A DNA stretch of 64,000 nucleotides. It comes from Nannocystis exedens (GTDB lineage Bacteria; Myxococcota_A; Polyangia; Nannocystales; Nannocystaceae). Positions 47,501-55,545 of the stretch are shown here, piece after piece. The stretch spans positions 2,676,001 through 2,740,000 of the forward strand of contig NZ_NETK01000001.1 in the NCBI RefSeq assembly GCF_002343915.1, in the 5' to 3' direction. The notes under the pieces were generated by a model. The model searched no databases. It was not told the DNA's origin and saw only the letters and a list, made by a program, of their open reading frames with translations. Within the stretch, counting starts at the first letter, position 1. Each line of letters starts with the position of its first letter. The position numbers and the translations under genes are program-made.

Positions 47501-48092
47501 GGTCGCGCTTGCTCAGCAGCTTGAGCTCCGCGAGCCACGACTTGCGCAGGTCCTCGCGGTGCGCGAGCGCGTGCGGGACCTCGACGAACACCGCCTGGCC
47601 CGGCGCGCTGAACAGCCGCGGGCGGTCCTCCGGGGCGGCGCTGGCGTCGGCGCCCTTGACCGGGCCGTTGTGGTCGTACTCCGGCAGGCGCTTCGGGTGC
47701 GGCGCGCCGAGCAGGCGCGTCTTGCCGTGGCCCTGCAGGCCGAGCACCGCCACCCACGGCGCGTCGAGGCGGGCGCTGACGAGGCGCGGCCGCGCCGGCG
47801 CGGTCGACCGCTGGTGGCGATCGACGTGCTTCAGCGTGGCCGCGACGTCGCGCAGCCGGTTGGCGAAGTCGAGCTGCTCCTGGCTGGCCTTCGGGTTGGC
47901 CTTGTCGACCGCCGCCTTCTTGGCGCGCAGGAAATTGATGAACGTGACGATGCCGGCGATGATGACGACGACCGCCATCAGCGCCGCCGTCCACCACACG
48001 TACTCCTGCGGCAGCTTGAGGTAGCGGACCGCGGCGACCATCGCGGCGATCGCCGCGCCGGCGATCGTCAGGACGTAGATCATCCCCTTCAC
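44529..48092 (-). CDS. tssM: T6SS inner-membrane protein TssM (IcmF)
   Basis: Large inner-membrane component (1187 aa) that joins TssL and TssJ to build the membrane complex. Two N-terminal membrane helices (MIYVLTIAGAAIAAMVAAV; WWTAALMAVVVIIAGIVTF) are followed by a cytoplasmic NTPase-like part with Walker A GLQGHGKT (118-125) and LVVTRLDRLSGF (NKxD-like). A third helix (IAVGASLGMVGLYVALDSAG) leads to the large periplasmic region that ends with the TssM C-terminal domain (EWGLFELLEKPPSTVPEFKG, RRVRGGTAFFGLPNGSKQFL). The start is GTG 48092, overlapping the tssL stop as GTGA and preceded by GGAGGG; it adds three residues to the ATG 48083 alternative. Confidence 0.95.
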   Translation of the reverse strand: MKGMIYVLTIAGAAIAAMVAAVRYLKLPQEYVWWTAALMAVVVIIAGIVTFINFLRAKKAAVDKANPKASQEQLDFANRLRDVAATLKHVDRHQRSTAPARPRLVSARLDAPWVAVLGLQGHGKTRLLGAPHPKRLPEYDHNGPVKGADASAAPEDRPRLFSAPGQAVFVEVPHALAHREDLRKSWLAELKLLSKRDQPLHAIVLCVAADDLVTAPDPIARAGEIGDLLAAEVSDLVTNLQVHVPVFLVVTRLDRLSGFGDVLGAFETLSAPLGFELPDGRSEELAVKELRSRFDALAGWLDRRALRLLSRFREPDPPRQGRIYTLVQQIAGMQEPLAAIAQRVLAARGGDPVRLRGVFLTSAMQDGEPVVDAVLENLAKKTRGSFTPAAPDPAPSRRIFAEELIGTHVLRAGGLARRTTRALQRSAIKRIAVGASLGMVGLYVALDSAGAAGRNRELNQQTADASAAAAAELGGRRRVPVESGKIVPLRELLARWEDESGDDRDEVREWGLFRDEVVPPLRSFYKDAMFAGVTSTLRDKAEAELRDFAARFESPELIPDIEDRIRNRLSLRFYLLVTGDKKSYEMQPISQESKFLRETLRIRWSGSARTQVGTAEYAAIERAVDKYIDLAQDSDFNLPRDPLLIEQAQEILKREDSVRAEVEKIVDEVNGIQELSKVNLRTLTGLPDLENDGTEVRAAFTIEGWAYVKRELASALEADSWVLGLDQAQASQRQRRRGAEMRTEYFKMYTEEWRRFIQRTRIAPPTSLDEGKRLMGELVKGPRLPLWRVFAELKRHTEIADDYDYGDNKSLLALLSKDKDKNTGGLVKADAVRKEFARLVIFGVAPEGKEGTAGLDQYHGRLKELRDAIGKALENKEEEKALVEQLRGAIDFTKSLVQDAELDTWTAGTTKLLVTPLEELLRMLVRDQGTGAVADWCARIVDPMYERFDGRYPFAADSRSDAAVADFEEFFHPENGFIRKAREELLSGYVVLEGNTVELRDRGRNDGPKLDPGVIRFLNRAQDIGTVFFQNEELRVDFELILACNPQVSKVEVTVEGKKIEFACGNEKPTLMRWPGKEEHGASLKAYGRQTNKVLAMSGEWGLFELLEKPPSTVPEFKGDEVVNFRFDMTSYNLGVLDVRVRPRRVRGGTAFFGLPNGSKQFLSLVRAADVLPPKRLFTNMAPCGGS

Positions 48093-48757
48093 GGCACGCC
48101 CTCCTGCAGCCGACCAGCCAGCGCCTCGGCGTCCTCGGACAGCTCGCTCTCGTAGCCGCACAGCAGCGCGACCGAGAACAGCAGCGCGATCGCGCCGATC
48201 CAGACCGCGAGGTTACTGGTGCGACCCGGACGCTTCCACTCGGCCTCGGCCGGGGGCGGCAGGCCGTCCTCGAGCGCGAGCCGGTCCTTCAGCTTGTCGC
48301 CGACGCGGCGGCACAATTCGTCGAAGCCCCGCTCGTTCGAGCGCGCGACGTACTTGCCGCGGAACCCGAGGAACAGGCAGGTCGCGTACACCTGCAGCAC
48401 GTCGAGCGCGTCCTCGTCGTCGCGGCGGGCGCCGAGCAGCTTCTCGAGGTGGACGAAGAAGTTCTCGCCGGCCCGGACCTCGTTGAAGTAGTCGCGCTGC
48501 AGCAGGTGGTCGACCCAGAAGTCGGCGACCGGCCCCGGCGTGGCCTGGGCGACCTCGTCGATGAAGGCGACCAGCGCGTACTTGATGAGCCGGGCGTTCT
48601 CGGCCCCGAACCCGGCCTTGCGCGCCGCGGCCTCGGTCGCCTCGACCTGGTCGACCGCGCTGCGGTGGAGCGTCGCCACGTCGGTGACGCCCTCGGGCTG
48701 CTGCAGCAGGAGCGCGTGGTCGAAGCAGACCCGCGTCACCTCGTAGATCCGGTGCAT
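48089..48757 (-). CDS. tssL: T6SS membrane protein TssL (DotU)
   Basis: Inner-membrane anchor of 222 residues. The cytoplasmic DotU domain has YALVAFIDEVAQATPGPVAD, FWVDHLLQRDYFNEVRAGEN, FFVHLEKLLGARRDDEDALD and VYATCLFLGFRGKY, all usual markers. One C-terminal membrane helix (NLAVWIGAIALLFSVALLCG, about 181-200) ends the protein with only a short periplasmic tail; there is no peptidoglycan-binding OmpA-type extension, so attachment to the wall must come from another protein. ATG 48757 lies three bases after the tssK stop, and the end overlaps tssM by four bases (GTGA), so the three are translationally coupled. Confidence 0.95.
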   Translation of the reverse strand: MHRIYEVTRVCFDHALLLQQPEGVTDVATLHRSAVDQVEATEAAARKAGFGAENARLIKYALVAFIDEVAQATPGPVADFWVDHLLQRDYFNEVRAGENFFVHLEKLLGARRDDEDALDVLQVYATCLFLGFRGKYVARSNERGFDELCRRVGDKLKDRLALEDGLPPPAEAEWKRPGRTSNLAVWIGAIALLFSVALLCGYESELSEDAEALAGRLQEGVP

Positions 48758-48760
48758 GCG

Positions 48761-50125
48761 CTAGTCCTCCCGCGCCAAGATCCCCATCAGCGTGACCTTG
48801 GCCCGCCGCGGGTCGTAGGGCGGCTTGATGTAGATGGCGATGGTCCGCTCGTTGAGGATCTCGCGCCAGTGCGGGTCGTCGGTGGTCACCATGAAGTAGA
48901 CCTGCCGCGGGCGGATCGGGATCTCCGGCGGCGGGCGGTGGGCCGTCTTCAGCGGCACGCCGAGCACGTTGTTCTTGACGACCAGCGGGATGCGCTTCCA
49001 GCTGGCGATCTTGGCCAGCTCCGGCACCTCGTTGGCGACCTGCTGCTGCTCGCCCTCGGCCTCGACCGCCAGCACCCACTGCGTGCAGCGCTGCAGCCGG
49101 TCGTCGCGCAGCTCGCCGATCCACGAGTTGTCCTGGCGGGCCCGCAGCGGCACCGTCACGAACGCCTCCTGGATCACGAGGCCGAGCAGGCGCTTGATCT
49201 CGCTGGTCAGCTTGCCGAACGCGCTCTGCAGGTCGTTGTACTGGAACGCCGGCAGCTCGGCCGGGTCGCCCTCGGAGGAGAACGTCATCAGCGCGCCGCA
49301 CAGCCGCGACAGCTCGACGTACACCGGCCACGGCGAGGTCGCCGGCGCCTCGCTGAAGTGCTTGAGCACCGGGATCGCGCCGCTCAAGGTCTGCAGGAAC
49401 AAGTAGCGGGTGATGTCCTGGGCGTTGAACTCGATGCGCACGCCGTCGCGGGTGCGCCGCTCCTCGGCGAGGCGGCGCCGCTTGGTCACCGACAGGCTGA
49501 GCAGGTCCTGCAGCGAGGCGAGCAGCGCCGGCGCGGCGCCGATCGCCAGGCACGGCGGGATGTACTCGTCGTTGAGGCGGAAGCCGCCGGTCTCGTCGCG
49601 CACGATCTCGGCGACCTTGATCGCCGCGTAGTCGTCGCGCGGCTCGCTGCCGAACAGCAGCACCAGGTTCGGCTCGCTGAACTGCAGCTCGCGCTCGCTG
49701 CGGGCCAGCGTCAGGTCGAACACGTTGCGCGTGACCGTCTTGTAGCGCTGCAGCCCCGCGGTGACCTCGGCGCCGGCGTAGTTGGCCACGCCCTCGCGCA
49801 GGGTCGGCAGGGCCAGGAACACCTCGACCGAGCGCATGCTCGGCGGGAACGCCGGCCCGATCGGGCGGCTCGCCGGGCGGCTCTGGCTGGTCGCCTCGAA
49901 CATCACGGCGGTCCCGTCGGGCAGGACGCCGCGGAAGGAGGTCAGCGCCAGCTGGCCCGCCTTGATCGCGCCGGCGTCGAACGAGATCGCCGCGACGCCC
50001 CAGGACAGCGCGGTCATCGCCCCCAGCCGCGCCGCCAGGTTCTGCTCGTGATACAGGTCCTGCTGCTGCATGTGCTGCGGGCACAGCAGCATCCCCTCGT
50101 TCCACACGGGTCGTCCGCTCAGCAT
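48761..50125 (-). CDS. tssK: T6SS baseplate protein TssK
   Basis: Baseplate subunit of 454 residues that links baseplate to the TssLM membrane complex. Characteristic sequence includes PVWNEGMLLCPQHMQQQDLY at the N-terminus, VFLALPTLREGVANYAGAEV, IPPCLAIGAAPALLASLQDL, LCGALMTFSSEGDPAELPAF, and FMVTTDDPHWREILNERTIA near the end. Start at ATG 50125; stop TAG at 48761, three bases before the tssL start. No anomalies are visible; length is normal for the family. Confidence 0.95.
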   Translation of the reverse strand: MLSGRPVWNEGMLLCPQHMQQQDLYHEQNLAARLGAMTALSWGVAAISFDAGAIKAGQLALTSFRGVLPDGTAVMFEATSQSRPASRPIGPAFPPSMRSVEVFLALPTLREGVANYAGAEVTAGLQRYKTVTRNVFDLTLARSERELQFSEPNLVLLFGSEPRDDYAAIKVAEIVRDETGGFRLNDEYIPPCLAIGAAPALLASLQDLLSLSVTKRRRLAEERRTRDGVRIEFNAQDITRYLFLQTLSGAIPVLKHFSEAPATSPWPVYVELSRLCGALMTFSSEGDPAELPAFQYNDLQSAFGKLTSEIKRLLGLVIQEAFVTVPLRARQDNSWIGELRDDRLQRCTQWVLAVEAEGEQQQVANEVPELAKIASWKRIPLVVKNNVLGVPLKTAHRPPPEIPIRPRQVYFMVTTDDPHWREILNERTIAIYIKPPYDPRRAKVTLMGILARED

Positions 50126-50143
50126 CGCGTAATCCTCTCAGTC

Positions 50144-50941
50144 CTAGCGTCCGGGCAGCTTCGGGGCGGTCGGCGCCGTCGGCTTCGACGGCATGCTCGG
50201 CGCCGACGGGGCGCTCGGGGCCGACGGGGTCGTCGGAGTCGTCGGGGTCTTCGGCACCTGCGGCGTCTTGGGCACCTTGGGCACCTCGGCCTTCTTTTTC
50301 TTCTTCTTCGGCTTCTTCTTGGCGGTCGACGGCGCCGCGCACACGGTCTCGAAGGTCGACAGCTCGAAGCCCGACGGCGCGAACGCCCCGCCGGACAGCT
50401 CGCTGCGCTCGAGCGAGACGTACAGGCACGGCAGCGTCGGCTCCTCGTCCTCGGCCACGGCGGCGCACTGGTCGTCGCGGGTGTTCGGCGGCACCGCCAT
50501 CGAGGTGTACCAGGCCGAGCCGATCTTCTCGCGGAACTGGGCCACCACGACCAGGTGCGTGGTGTTCGGCTTGAGCGCGATCGTCATCTTGTCGCGCGTC
50601 AGCTTGTCGGCCGTCGACGGGTAGGCGACCAGCTCGCGCTTGTCGACGAACTCGTCGCCGAACACCTTCTCGCCCTCGGTCGCGATCGCGTCAGGGTCGA
50701 GCGGCTGGTCGAGGCTGGTGATGCCCTTCAGCTGGTACACCACCAGCGTCGTCGGCCACGACTCGCCGCCCTCGCCGACGTTGACGACGTCCGACACCTG
50801 GATCAGCGCCTGTACGGCCGGCTGCGCCTCGCACGGCGGCTTCGACTCGTCACCGGCCCGGCAGCCGAACGCCGCCGCGGCCAACACCAGCGCCGCGGGC
50901 CACACGACCGCCGACGGCACCCTTCCCTCGCGCCCTGTCAC
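50144..50941 (-). CDS. tssJ: T6SS outer-membrane lipoprotein TssJ with Lys/Pro-rich tail
   Basis: Lipoprotein of 265 residues that anchors the membrane complex in the outer membrane. Signal peptide AVVWPAALVLAAAAFGC gives a lipidated Cys at about residue 27. The transthyretin-like domain has STALVQALIQVSDVVNV-like strands (QPAVQALIQVSDVVNVGEGG, TTLVVYQLKGITSLDQPLDP, TIALKPNTTHLVVVAQFREK), typical of TssJ. An unusual 65-residue tail is added: a Lys run (TAKKKPKKKKKKAEVPKV) then Pro/Thr/Ser repeats (KTPTTPTTPSAPSAPSAPSM). The tail is not needed by the known family and could bind peptidoglycan or lipopolysaccharide; that is inference. It sits 18 bp upstream of tssK. Confidence 0.88.
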   Translation of the reverse strand: MTGREGRVPSAVVWPAALVLAAAAFGCRAGDESKPPCEAQPAVQALIQVSDVVNVGEGGESWPTTLVVYQLKGITSLDQPLDPDAIATEGEKVFGDEFVDKRELVAYPSTADKLTRDKMTIALKPNTTHLVVVAQFREKIGSAWYTSMAVPPNTRDDQCAAVAEDEEPTLPCLYVSLERSELSGGAFAPSGFELSTFETVCAAPSTAKKKPKKKKKKAEVPKVPKTPQVPKTPTTPTTPSAPSAPSAPSMPSKPTAPTAPKLPGR

Positions 50942-51031
50942 AGCGGCGAAGGTAGCAGAAACCGCCGCAGCTCTAGCAGAACGATTCGCCGTGCTCGTTG
51001 CCGCTCACGGGGTCGCACGGGCGCTCGCGCA

Positions 51032-52786
51032 TCACACCAGCGTGGGCGTGACACCGGTCGACTGCAGCGGCGACTCGTCGTCGGCGCGCGCGAACAGCTC
51101 GACGAGATCGCCGCGGCGCAGCTCGGCCACCTGCGCGACGATATCGCGCCCCGACAGCGAGCGACGCAGCGCCACCACCACGTCGAAGCAGCCCGCGACG
51201 TAGGCCCGCAGGTGCGTCGGATCGGCGCCCGCCGACGTCAGCGCCAGCGTCGCCTGCATCCGCTCGAGCCCGACCTCGACGTTGTCGGCCGCCAGCGCCG
51301 CGATCGTCGCGCCGCCGGGGCGCCTCGCCGTCGCGCACAGCTCCGCGACCTCGACCCCGCCGACGTCCTGCACGAACAGGAAGTCGGGTCGCATCCGCGC
51401 CGCGCTGCGCACCGCCGCCGAGGCGTCGCGGCCCGCGTCGAGGACGATCGCCCGGCTCGCCAGCGCCGCCGCCACCGGGCCGCGGTGGACCACGACCACT
51501 CGTGCGTCGCCGGGCAGCTCCATCGCCATCGCCCCGAGCAGCGCGCTCGCGTCGGCGCGGGTCGATGCGCACACAAGGAAATTGAGGCGCTGCCGCAGCG
51601 CCGCCGCCAGCATCTCGGCGGCCGCGGGCGACAGCGTCTTGCGCTCGCCGAGCTGCGACAGCGACAGCGTGTCGCCCGCCGCGCGGGTCAGCACGAGGAT
51701 CGGGCCGGCGGCGGCGATCGGTCGCCCGACGGCGTGGACGGCCACGCCTGCCTCGGTGACGCCGTCGACGATCGGCGCGGTCGCGGTGGTGCGGGTGCCG
51801 ATCAGCCGCTCGAGCGCCAGGTTCACCGCCTGCTCGCACGAGAAGCGGGCCGGGTGGCGCGAGCGCTGCTCGCCGCGGCGGACCTCGATGTGACTCGCGC
51901 CGGCGACCAGCACCTCCGACACCGCGGGGTCGGCGAGGATGTCGTCGAGGGGACCGGTGCCCGCGACCTCCTGCGCCAGCCAGTCGATCCACTGCCGGCG
52001 CTGACGCGGGTCGGCCATCGTCAGCGTGCGCTCGACGATCTCGCGCGCGGCCGCGAGCGCGCGGACCCGCGCCTGCGGCCCCGGGGGCTCGCCGAGCAGC
52101 GCCTCCGACGTCTGGCGGAACGCCAGCGCGAGCGCGTCGTCGAGCGTGCGCGGCGGCTCCGGGTCGGGCTCGGTGCGGCGCGGGGCCACGGCCGTGCGGC
52201 GCATATCCGCGCCGTAGGGGCGGGCCGGCACGTCGGCGGCCGGCTCCGGCGAGATCCGGAACGAGCCGCTGCCCGGCGGGCCGACCTGCTCGACCACGCG
52301 CACGGGCACGTCCTGCGCCGCGATCGGATCGGCGGGCGTCGGCTCCGCCGAGCCGAGCAGCAGATCCGGCGGCTCGCCGATCGGCTCCGGTCCGCCATGG
52401 AACTCGTCGTACTCGGCCGGCGGCTCGCCGTACGCCTGCGGGTCCTCGAAGTCGGGGCCCGCCGAGTACGACTCCTGGACCTCGTGGCCCTCCTCGGCCC
52501 GCTCGAAGTGGAGCGTGAACACGCCGATGTCGACGGCGTCGTGCGGCGCGAGGACCACCGGTCCGCGCACCATCTCGCCGTTGACGAAGGTGCCGTTGGT
52601 CGAGTTGTTGTCGACCAGCACGATGCCCTCTTCGTTCTCGATCACGCGGGCGTGGACGCTCGACACGCGGTTGTTCGGCAACACCACGTGGTTGCGGTCG
52701 ACGCGACCGACCGTGATCTGCGGCAGCGTGAACTCGTGGACCTCGTCCTGGCTGGAGTCTTGGCGGCGGATCGTGACGCGGATCAT
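51032..52786 (-). CDS. FHA-domain protein fused to a degenerate CpaF-like ATPase
   Basis: Protein of 584 residues. Residues 20-95 are an FHA phosphothreonine-binding domain with TVGRVDRNHV, RVSSVHARV and NNSTNGTFVNG (the conserved Gly-Arg, Ser-x-x-His, Asn-Gly). A Pro/Glu linker follows to about residue 210. Residues 215-570 match the CpaF/VirB11-type secretion ATPase (GPLDDILADPAVSEVLVAG, AARMRPDFLFVQDVGGVEVA) but the P-loop, normally GGTGSGKTT, is CASTRADASALL (406-417), the Walker B-like GEVRG is QDVGG, and the TTIHA motif is IAALAA. ATP binding by the normal mode is therefore unlikely. It sits in the T6SS locus upstream of tssJ, and starts 104 bp from the divergent gene at 52891. I read it as a regulatory or scaffold FHA protein. 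Confidence 0.85.
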   Translation of the reverse strand: MIRVTIRRQDSSQDEVHEFTLPQITVGRVDRNHVVLPNNRVSSVHARVIENEEGIVLVDNNSTNGTFVNGEMVRGPVVLAPHDAVDIGVFTLHFERAEEGHEVQESYSAGPDFEDPQAYGEPPAEYDEFHGGPEPIGEPPDLLLGSAEPTPADPIAAQDVPVRVVEQVGPPGSGSFRISPEPAADVPARPYGADMRRTAVAPRRTEPDPEPPRTLDDALALAFRQTSEALLGEPPGPQARVRALAAAREIVERTLTMADPRQRRQWIDWLAQEVAGTGPLDDILADPAVSEVLVAGASHIEVRRGEQRSRHPARFSCEQAVNLALERLIGTRTTATAPIVDGVTEAGVAVHAVGRPIAAAGPILVLTRAAGDTLSLSQLGERKTLSPAAAEMLAAALRQRLNFLVCASTRADASALLGAMAMELPGDARVVVVHRGPVAAALASRAIVLDAGRDASAAVRSAARMRPDFLFVQDVGGVEVAELCATARRPGGATIAALAADNVEVGLERMQATLALTSAGADPTHLRAYVAGCFDVVVALRRSLSGRDIVAQVAELRRGDLVELFARADDESPLQSTGVTPTLV

Positions 52787-52890
52787 CAGAGGTTGCTCCC
52801 GCGCGCGCGCGGCGGTCTGCTCGACATGATTGACTCGAGTCGGGCGGGAAGGTAAGGCCTATGGTACCCATGAGCCAGGTGGAGCGGCAC
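52787..52890. promoter_or_regulatory. Divergent promoter region inside the T6SS locus
   Basis: The 104-bp gap holds the starts of the minus-strand FHA/CpaF-like gene (driving tssJ-K-L-M-C-A) and the plus-strand lipoprotein. GGTGGAG lies seven bases before ATG 52891. No operator was recognised. Confidence 0.4.
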
Positions 52891-53556
52891 ATGAATCTGC
52901 GGGCGCCTTCGAACTCCGACCTTCGAGGCAAGCTCGCCTGGTGTCGACCCCTCGCGGTGCTCCTCCTCACGGCTCTGAGCGTGAGCGCATGCGCTCGCCG
53001 GCTCGATCTCACTCCCGGCGAGCTCGGACGCATCAAAGAGAAGGACTCCGAGCTCAAGACCCTGCGCGTGGTCCCCAACAAGAAGCTCATCTCGATCTAC
53101 CGCGAGTCGTCGGTCAATCAGAGCTACGACGTCACCAAGCGCAAGATCACCGAGCGCGGCGCCTACCGCCCGCTCGAGCGCATCATCGGCAAGAACACCC
53201 CCGGCAAGGTGGTCGCCACCACCGAGCAGAACGGCATGCCGGTGCTGTGGGTCAGCTTCGACAACGAGTGCGAAGACACCGCCTGCAGCTACGCCTTCGC
53301 CCAGACCGAGCTCGATCGCTACACCCTCATCAAGGTCCCCGACCGCGAGAAGTACGACGAGCCGATCAGCTACCGCCGCAACACCTTCAAGCGCAACCAG
53401 CTGCGCTACACCAAGCAGCGCTCGCTCGCCGAGGCCAACGAGGTGTTCGCCGTGGTCCGCAAGTCCGGCAAGGTCCTCACCATCGACCTGCAGATCCGCA
53501 AGGACACCTACCGCCCGACCCGCTCCGCCGTCGAGCGCGCCGGCGGCGCGGACTGA
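52891..53556 (+). CDS. Lipoprotein of unknown function within the T6SS locus
   Basis: Protein of 221 residues from ATG 52891 (GGTGGAG seven bases upstream); ATGs at 52861 and 52870 would lengthen it by a non-signal stretch. The signal peptide PLAVLLLTALSVSAC ends in a lipobox. The mature part is basic and strand-rich (RVVPNKKLISIYRESSVNQS, GKNTPGKVVATTEQNGMPVL, DTACSYAFAQTELDRYTLIK, VFAVVRKSGKVLTIDLQIRK) and looks like a single beta domain with one Cys pair (ECEDTAC). It is the only plus-strand gene between the T6SS genes. It may be an accessory lipoprotein of the apparatus, but that rests on position alone. Confidence 0.75.
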   Translation: MNLRAPSNSDLRGKLAWCRPLAVLLLTALSVSACARRLDLTPGELGRIKEKDSELKTLRVVPNKKLISIYRESSVNQSYDVTKRKITERGAYRPLERIIGKNTPGKVVATTEQNGMPVLWVSFDNECEDTACSYAFAQTELDRYTLIKVPDREKYDEPISYRRNTFKRNQLRYTKQRSLAEANEVFAVVRKSGKVLTIDLQIRKDTYRPTRSAVERAGGAD

Positions 53557-53968
53557 ACCTGTCCGCGAGGACAGCTCGCACCCGGCCCGCGCGGTCGCCT
53601 GACCGTCGAGTCGGGTGCCCGCGCGTCCGCAACGGCCCGGACAGCTGCCCGCGGCGAACCTCGCGCGACAGATCTGCTCCCTCGCCGAACCGCCCGTCCC
53701 GGCCACGCGGCGAACCGCAGTTCGTCGATGACGCGCCGTTCGCCTCGCCGTCGCGGCCGAGCGAATCCCCGCGCCGCTGCTGCCCTCCCCGACCGTCCCC
53801 GGCGGTCCGGTGTTCTCCAGCCTGGTGCGTGTCCTTTTCGACATGTTCGAAGGGACACCGATGCTCCACGACCCGCTCCCCGCGCCGATGCAGCGAGCGT
53901 GGACGGAGCGGCCGCATCGACGGCCACCACGCCGCGTCGCTCGGCGCCCCTGCCGGTCGCGCACCCCG
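53557..53968. other. Gap of 410 bp with two inverted repeats
   Basis: Between convergent genes. CTGTCC-GCGA-GGACAG (53559-53574) directly follows the lipoprotein stop and may be its terminator stem. GTGTCCTTTTCGA-CATGT-TCGAAGGGACAC (53829-53858) is a longer nearly perfect hairpin of 12-bp arms. Both contain the GGACA core. No gene is supported. Confidence 0.55.
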
Positions 53969-55417
53969 TCAGGGGTCGACGCGGTAGCGCTCGATGAACG
54001 GCCCGCGGTCGTCCGACGCGTCGTCCTCGGTGCCGTTGTCGTCGAGCCACAGCGAGACCAGCAGATCGACCGTGCCGTCCTCCTGCTTGTCGGCGAAGAT
54101 CCCCGCGGGCTCGAGGTCGAGCGGAAACTCGACCGCCTCGGCCCCGCGCGTGCGACCGACCTGCGGATGCACCACCAGCTTGCGCGCCTGCGGCAGCGCG
54201 TACACGAGAGCCGGGTAGCCGCTCGCGTCGAGGTCGAGCAGCACGAGGTGGACGTAGTAGACGGGCGGGCCGAACGGCGAATTCGTCTGCGTCGGGCCTG
54301 CGTCGGTCCAGGCGGCGATCGGGGTGAAGGCGCCGCCGGTCTCGCCGCGCGCGACGGCGAACTCCCCTGGCTGCTGCCCCTCCCCGGCGACGAACGTGGT
54401 CGCCGCGCCGACGAGGTCGACGACCCCGTCGCGATCGACGTCCTGCGCCAGCACCGTCGCCGCCATCGACGGCAACACCGGCGCGTCGGTCAGCGTCCCC
54501 GGTGAGAGCACTCCCTGCGCATCGCTTCGCATCGACCACACGCGCCCGAACCCATCGACGAGCACGAGGTCGTCGCGCCCATCGCCGTCGAGATCGACCA
54601 CCACGGTGACAATGTTGTCCTGCGCCGCGAACGGCCGGAGGTCGAGCTCTTGGTCGAGCTCGAAGAGCTGCCCCGGCGGCGAGTCCGGCTTCACGCGGAA
54701 CACGTAAGCTCGGTGGAGGTTGGGCGCGAACACCAGCTCCGTCGCCCCGTCGCCGTCGAAGTCGGCGAACCCGCCGTCGAACCGGTTCTCCGGCTCGTCG
54801 AACTCGATGTCGTACTCCCAGAAGAGCGACAGCTCGTAGTCGAACCGGTACTCGGGGCGTGTGTGCGGCACGATGCCGCCGAACGCGGCCGACGTGACGT
54901 CGTACGACCAGTACTCGTACTGCATGAACGCCAGCAGGTCGGTGAAGCCGTCGCCGTCGAAGTCCCGCCCGCTCGCGCGGTAGACCGAGTGATCGAGGCC
55001 ATCCTCACCGAGGAAATCCCCCTGGTGCAGCAGATCCCACGACCTGGCGCGCTCCTGTGCCAACAAATAACGACCGCCGAGCCCGCCGCCGTCGGCGTAG
55101 TAGTCACGCGCACCGTCTCCATCGAAATCGCCCGCGACGAGCACTCCTGCGCCGAATGCCGCCGGCTTCCGCTCGACCTTGAGACAGACCTCGCCGTCGA
55201 CCGGGATACCGTCGCCGCAATGTGGGAACGACGATGGCGCCATCTCGTCGCCGCAGGCCAGGACGAATCCAAGGACCCCGAGCAGCGTATGCCGCTGGGC
55301 CCGTCCTCTCCCCGGCGCGTGTCCGTCGCCGCCGATGACAGAGCACGGCCTCGGCGTCGCCCACGGAGGACGGCGGCGCCATCTGCCAGTATCGATGTTT
55401 GCGCGAGCCCGCGGCAC
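53969..55417 (-). CDS. FG-GAP/VCBS-type repeat lipoprotein
   Basis: Surface or periplasmic protein of up to 482 residues. The lipobox LLGVLGFVLAC implies lipid attachment, but no ATG or GTG lies close before it; the only clear start in the open frame is GTG 55417, which gives an unusually long basic leader (about 55 residues). The mature part has FG-GAP-like calcium loops: VAGDFDGDGARDYYADGGGL, SGRDFDGDGFTDLLAFMQYE, GFADFDGDGATELVFAPNLH, VVDLDGDGRDDLVLVDGFGR, QDVDRDGVVDLVGAATTFVA. This Asp-x-Asp-Gly-Asp-Gly pattern forms integrin-alpha-like propeller blades binding calcium. A start outside the standard codons or an N-terminal frame problem is possible. It lies between two T6SS gene groups. 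Confidence 0.8.
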   Translation of the reverse strand: MPRARANIDTGRWRRRPPWATPRPCSVIGGDGHAPGRGRAQRHTLLGVLGFVLACGDEMAPSSFPHCGDGIPVDGEVCLKVERKPAAFGAGVLVAGDFDGDGARDYYADGGGLGGRYLLAQERARSWDLLHQGDFLGEDGLDHSVYRASGRDFDGDGFTDLLAFMQYEYWSYDVTSAAFGGIVPHTRPEYRFDYELSLFWEYDIEFDEPENRFDGGFADFDGDGATELVFAPNLHRAYVFRVKPDSPPGQLFELDQELDLRPFAAQDNIVTVVVDLDGDGRDDLVLVDGFGRVWSMRSDAQGVLSPGTLTDAPVLPSMAATVLAQDVDRDGVVDLVGAATTFVAGEGQQPGEFAVARGETGGAFTPIAAWTDAGPTQTNSPFGPPVYYVHLVLLDLDASGYPALVYALPQARKLVVHPQVGRTRGAEAVEFPLDLEPAGIFADKQEDGTVDLLVSLWLDDNGTEDDASDDRGPFIERYRVDP

Positions 55418-55545
55418 ATCCGCCTCCTGCGCCCGTCAGGGCCACAGGAGTGGAGCACGCATGCACCACGCCGGCCCACCCGCCCGCGTTGCGTTGCCAC
55501 GCGGACCCGCGTTGGGTGCCCCAACGCGAATCGCCTGCCCTCTGC

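Noticed and set aside
44853..48155. An 1100-codon open frame antisense to tssM
   Set aside because: It is a by-product of strong third-position GC bias in tssM. Its protein is an Arg/Ala/Val/Asp-rich mixture with no domain, and tssM itself has full family motifs.
48449..52855. A 1468-codon plus-strand open frame across tssK, tssJ and the FHA gene
   Set aside because: It spans several opposite-strand genes with clear homology and has shadow-frame composition (Arg, Leu, His, Asp).
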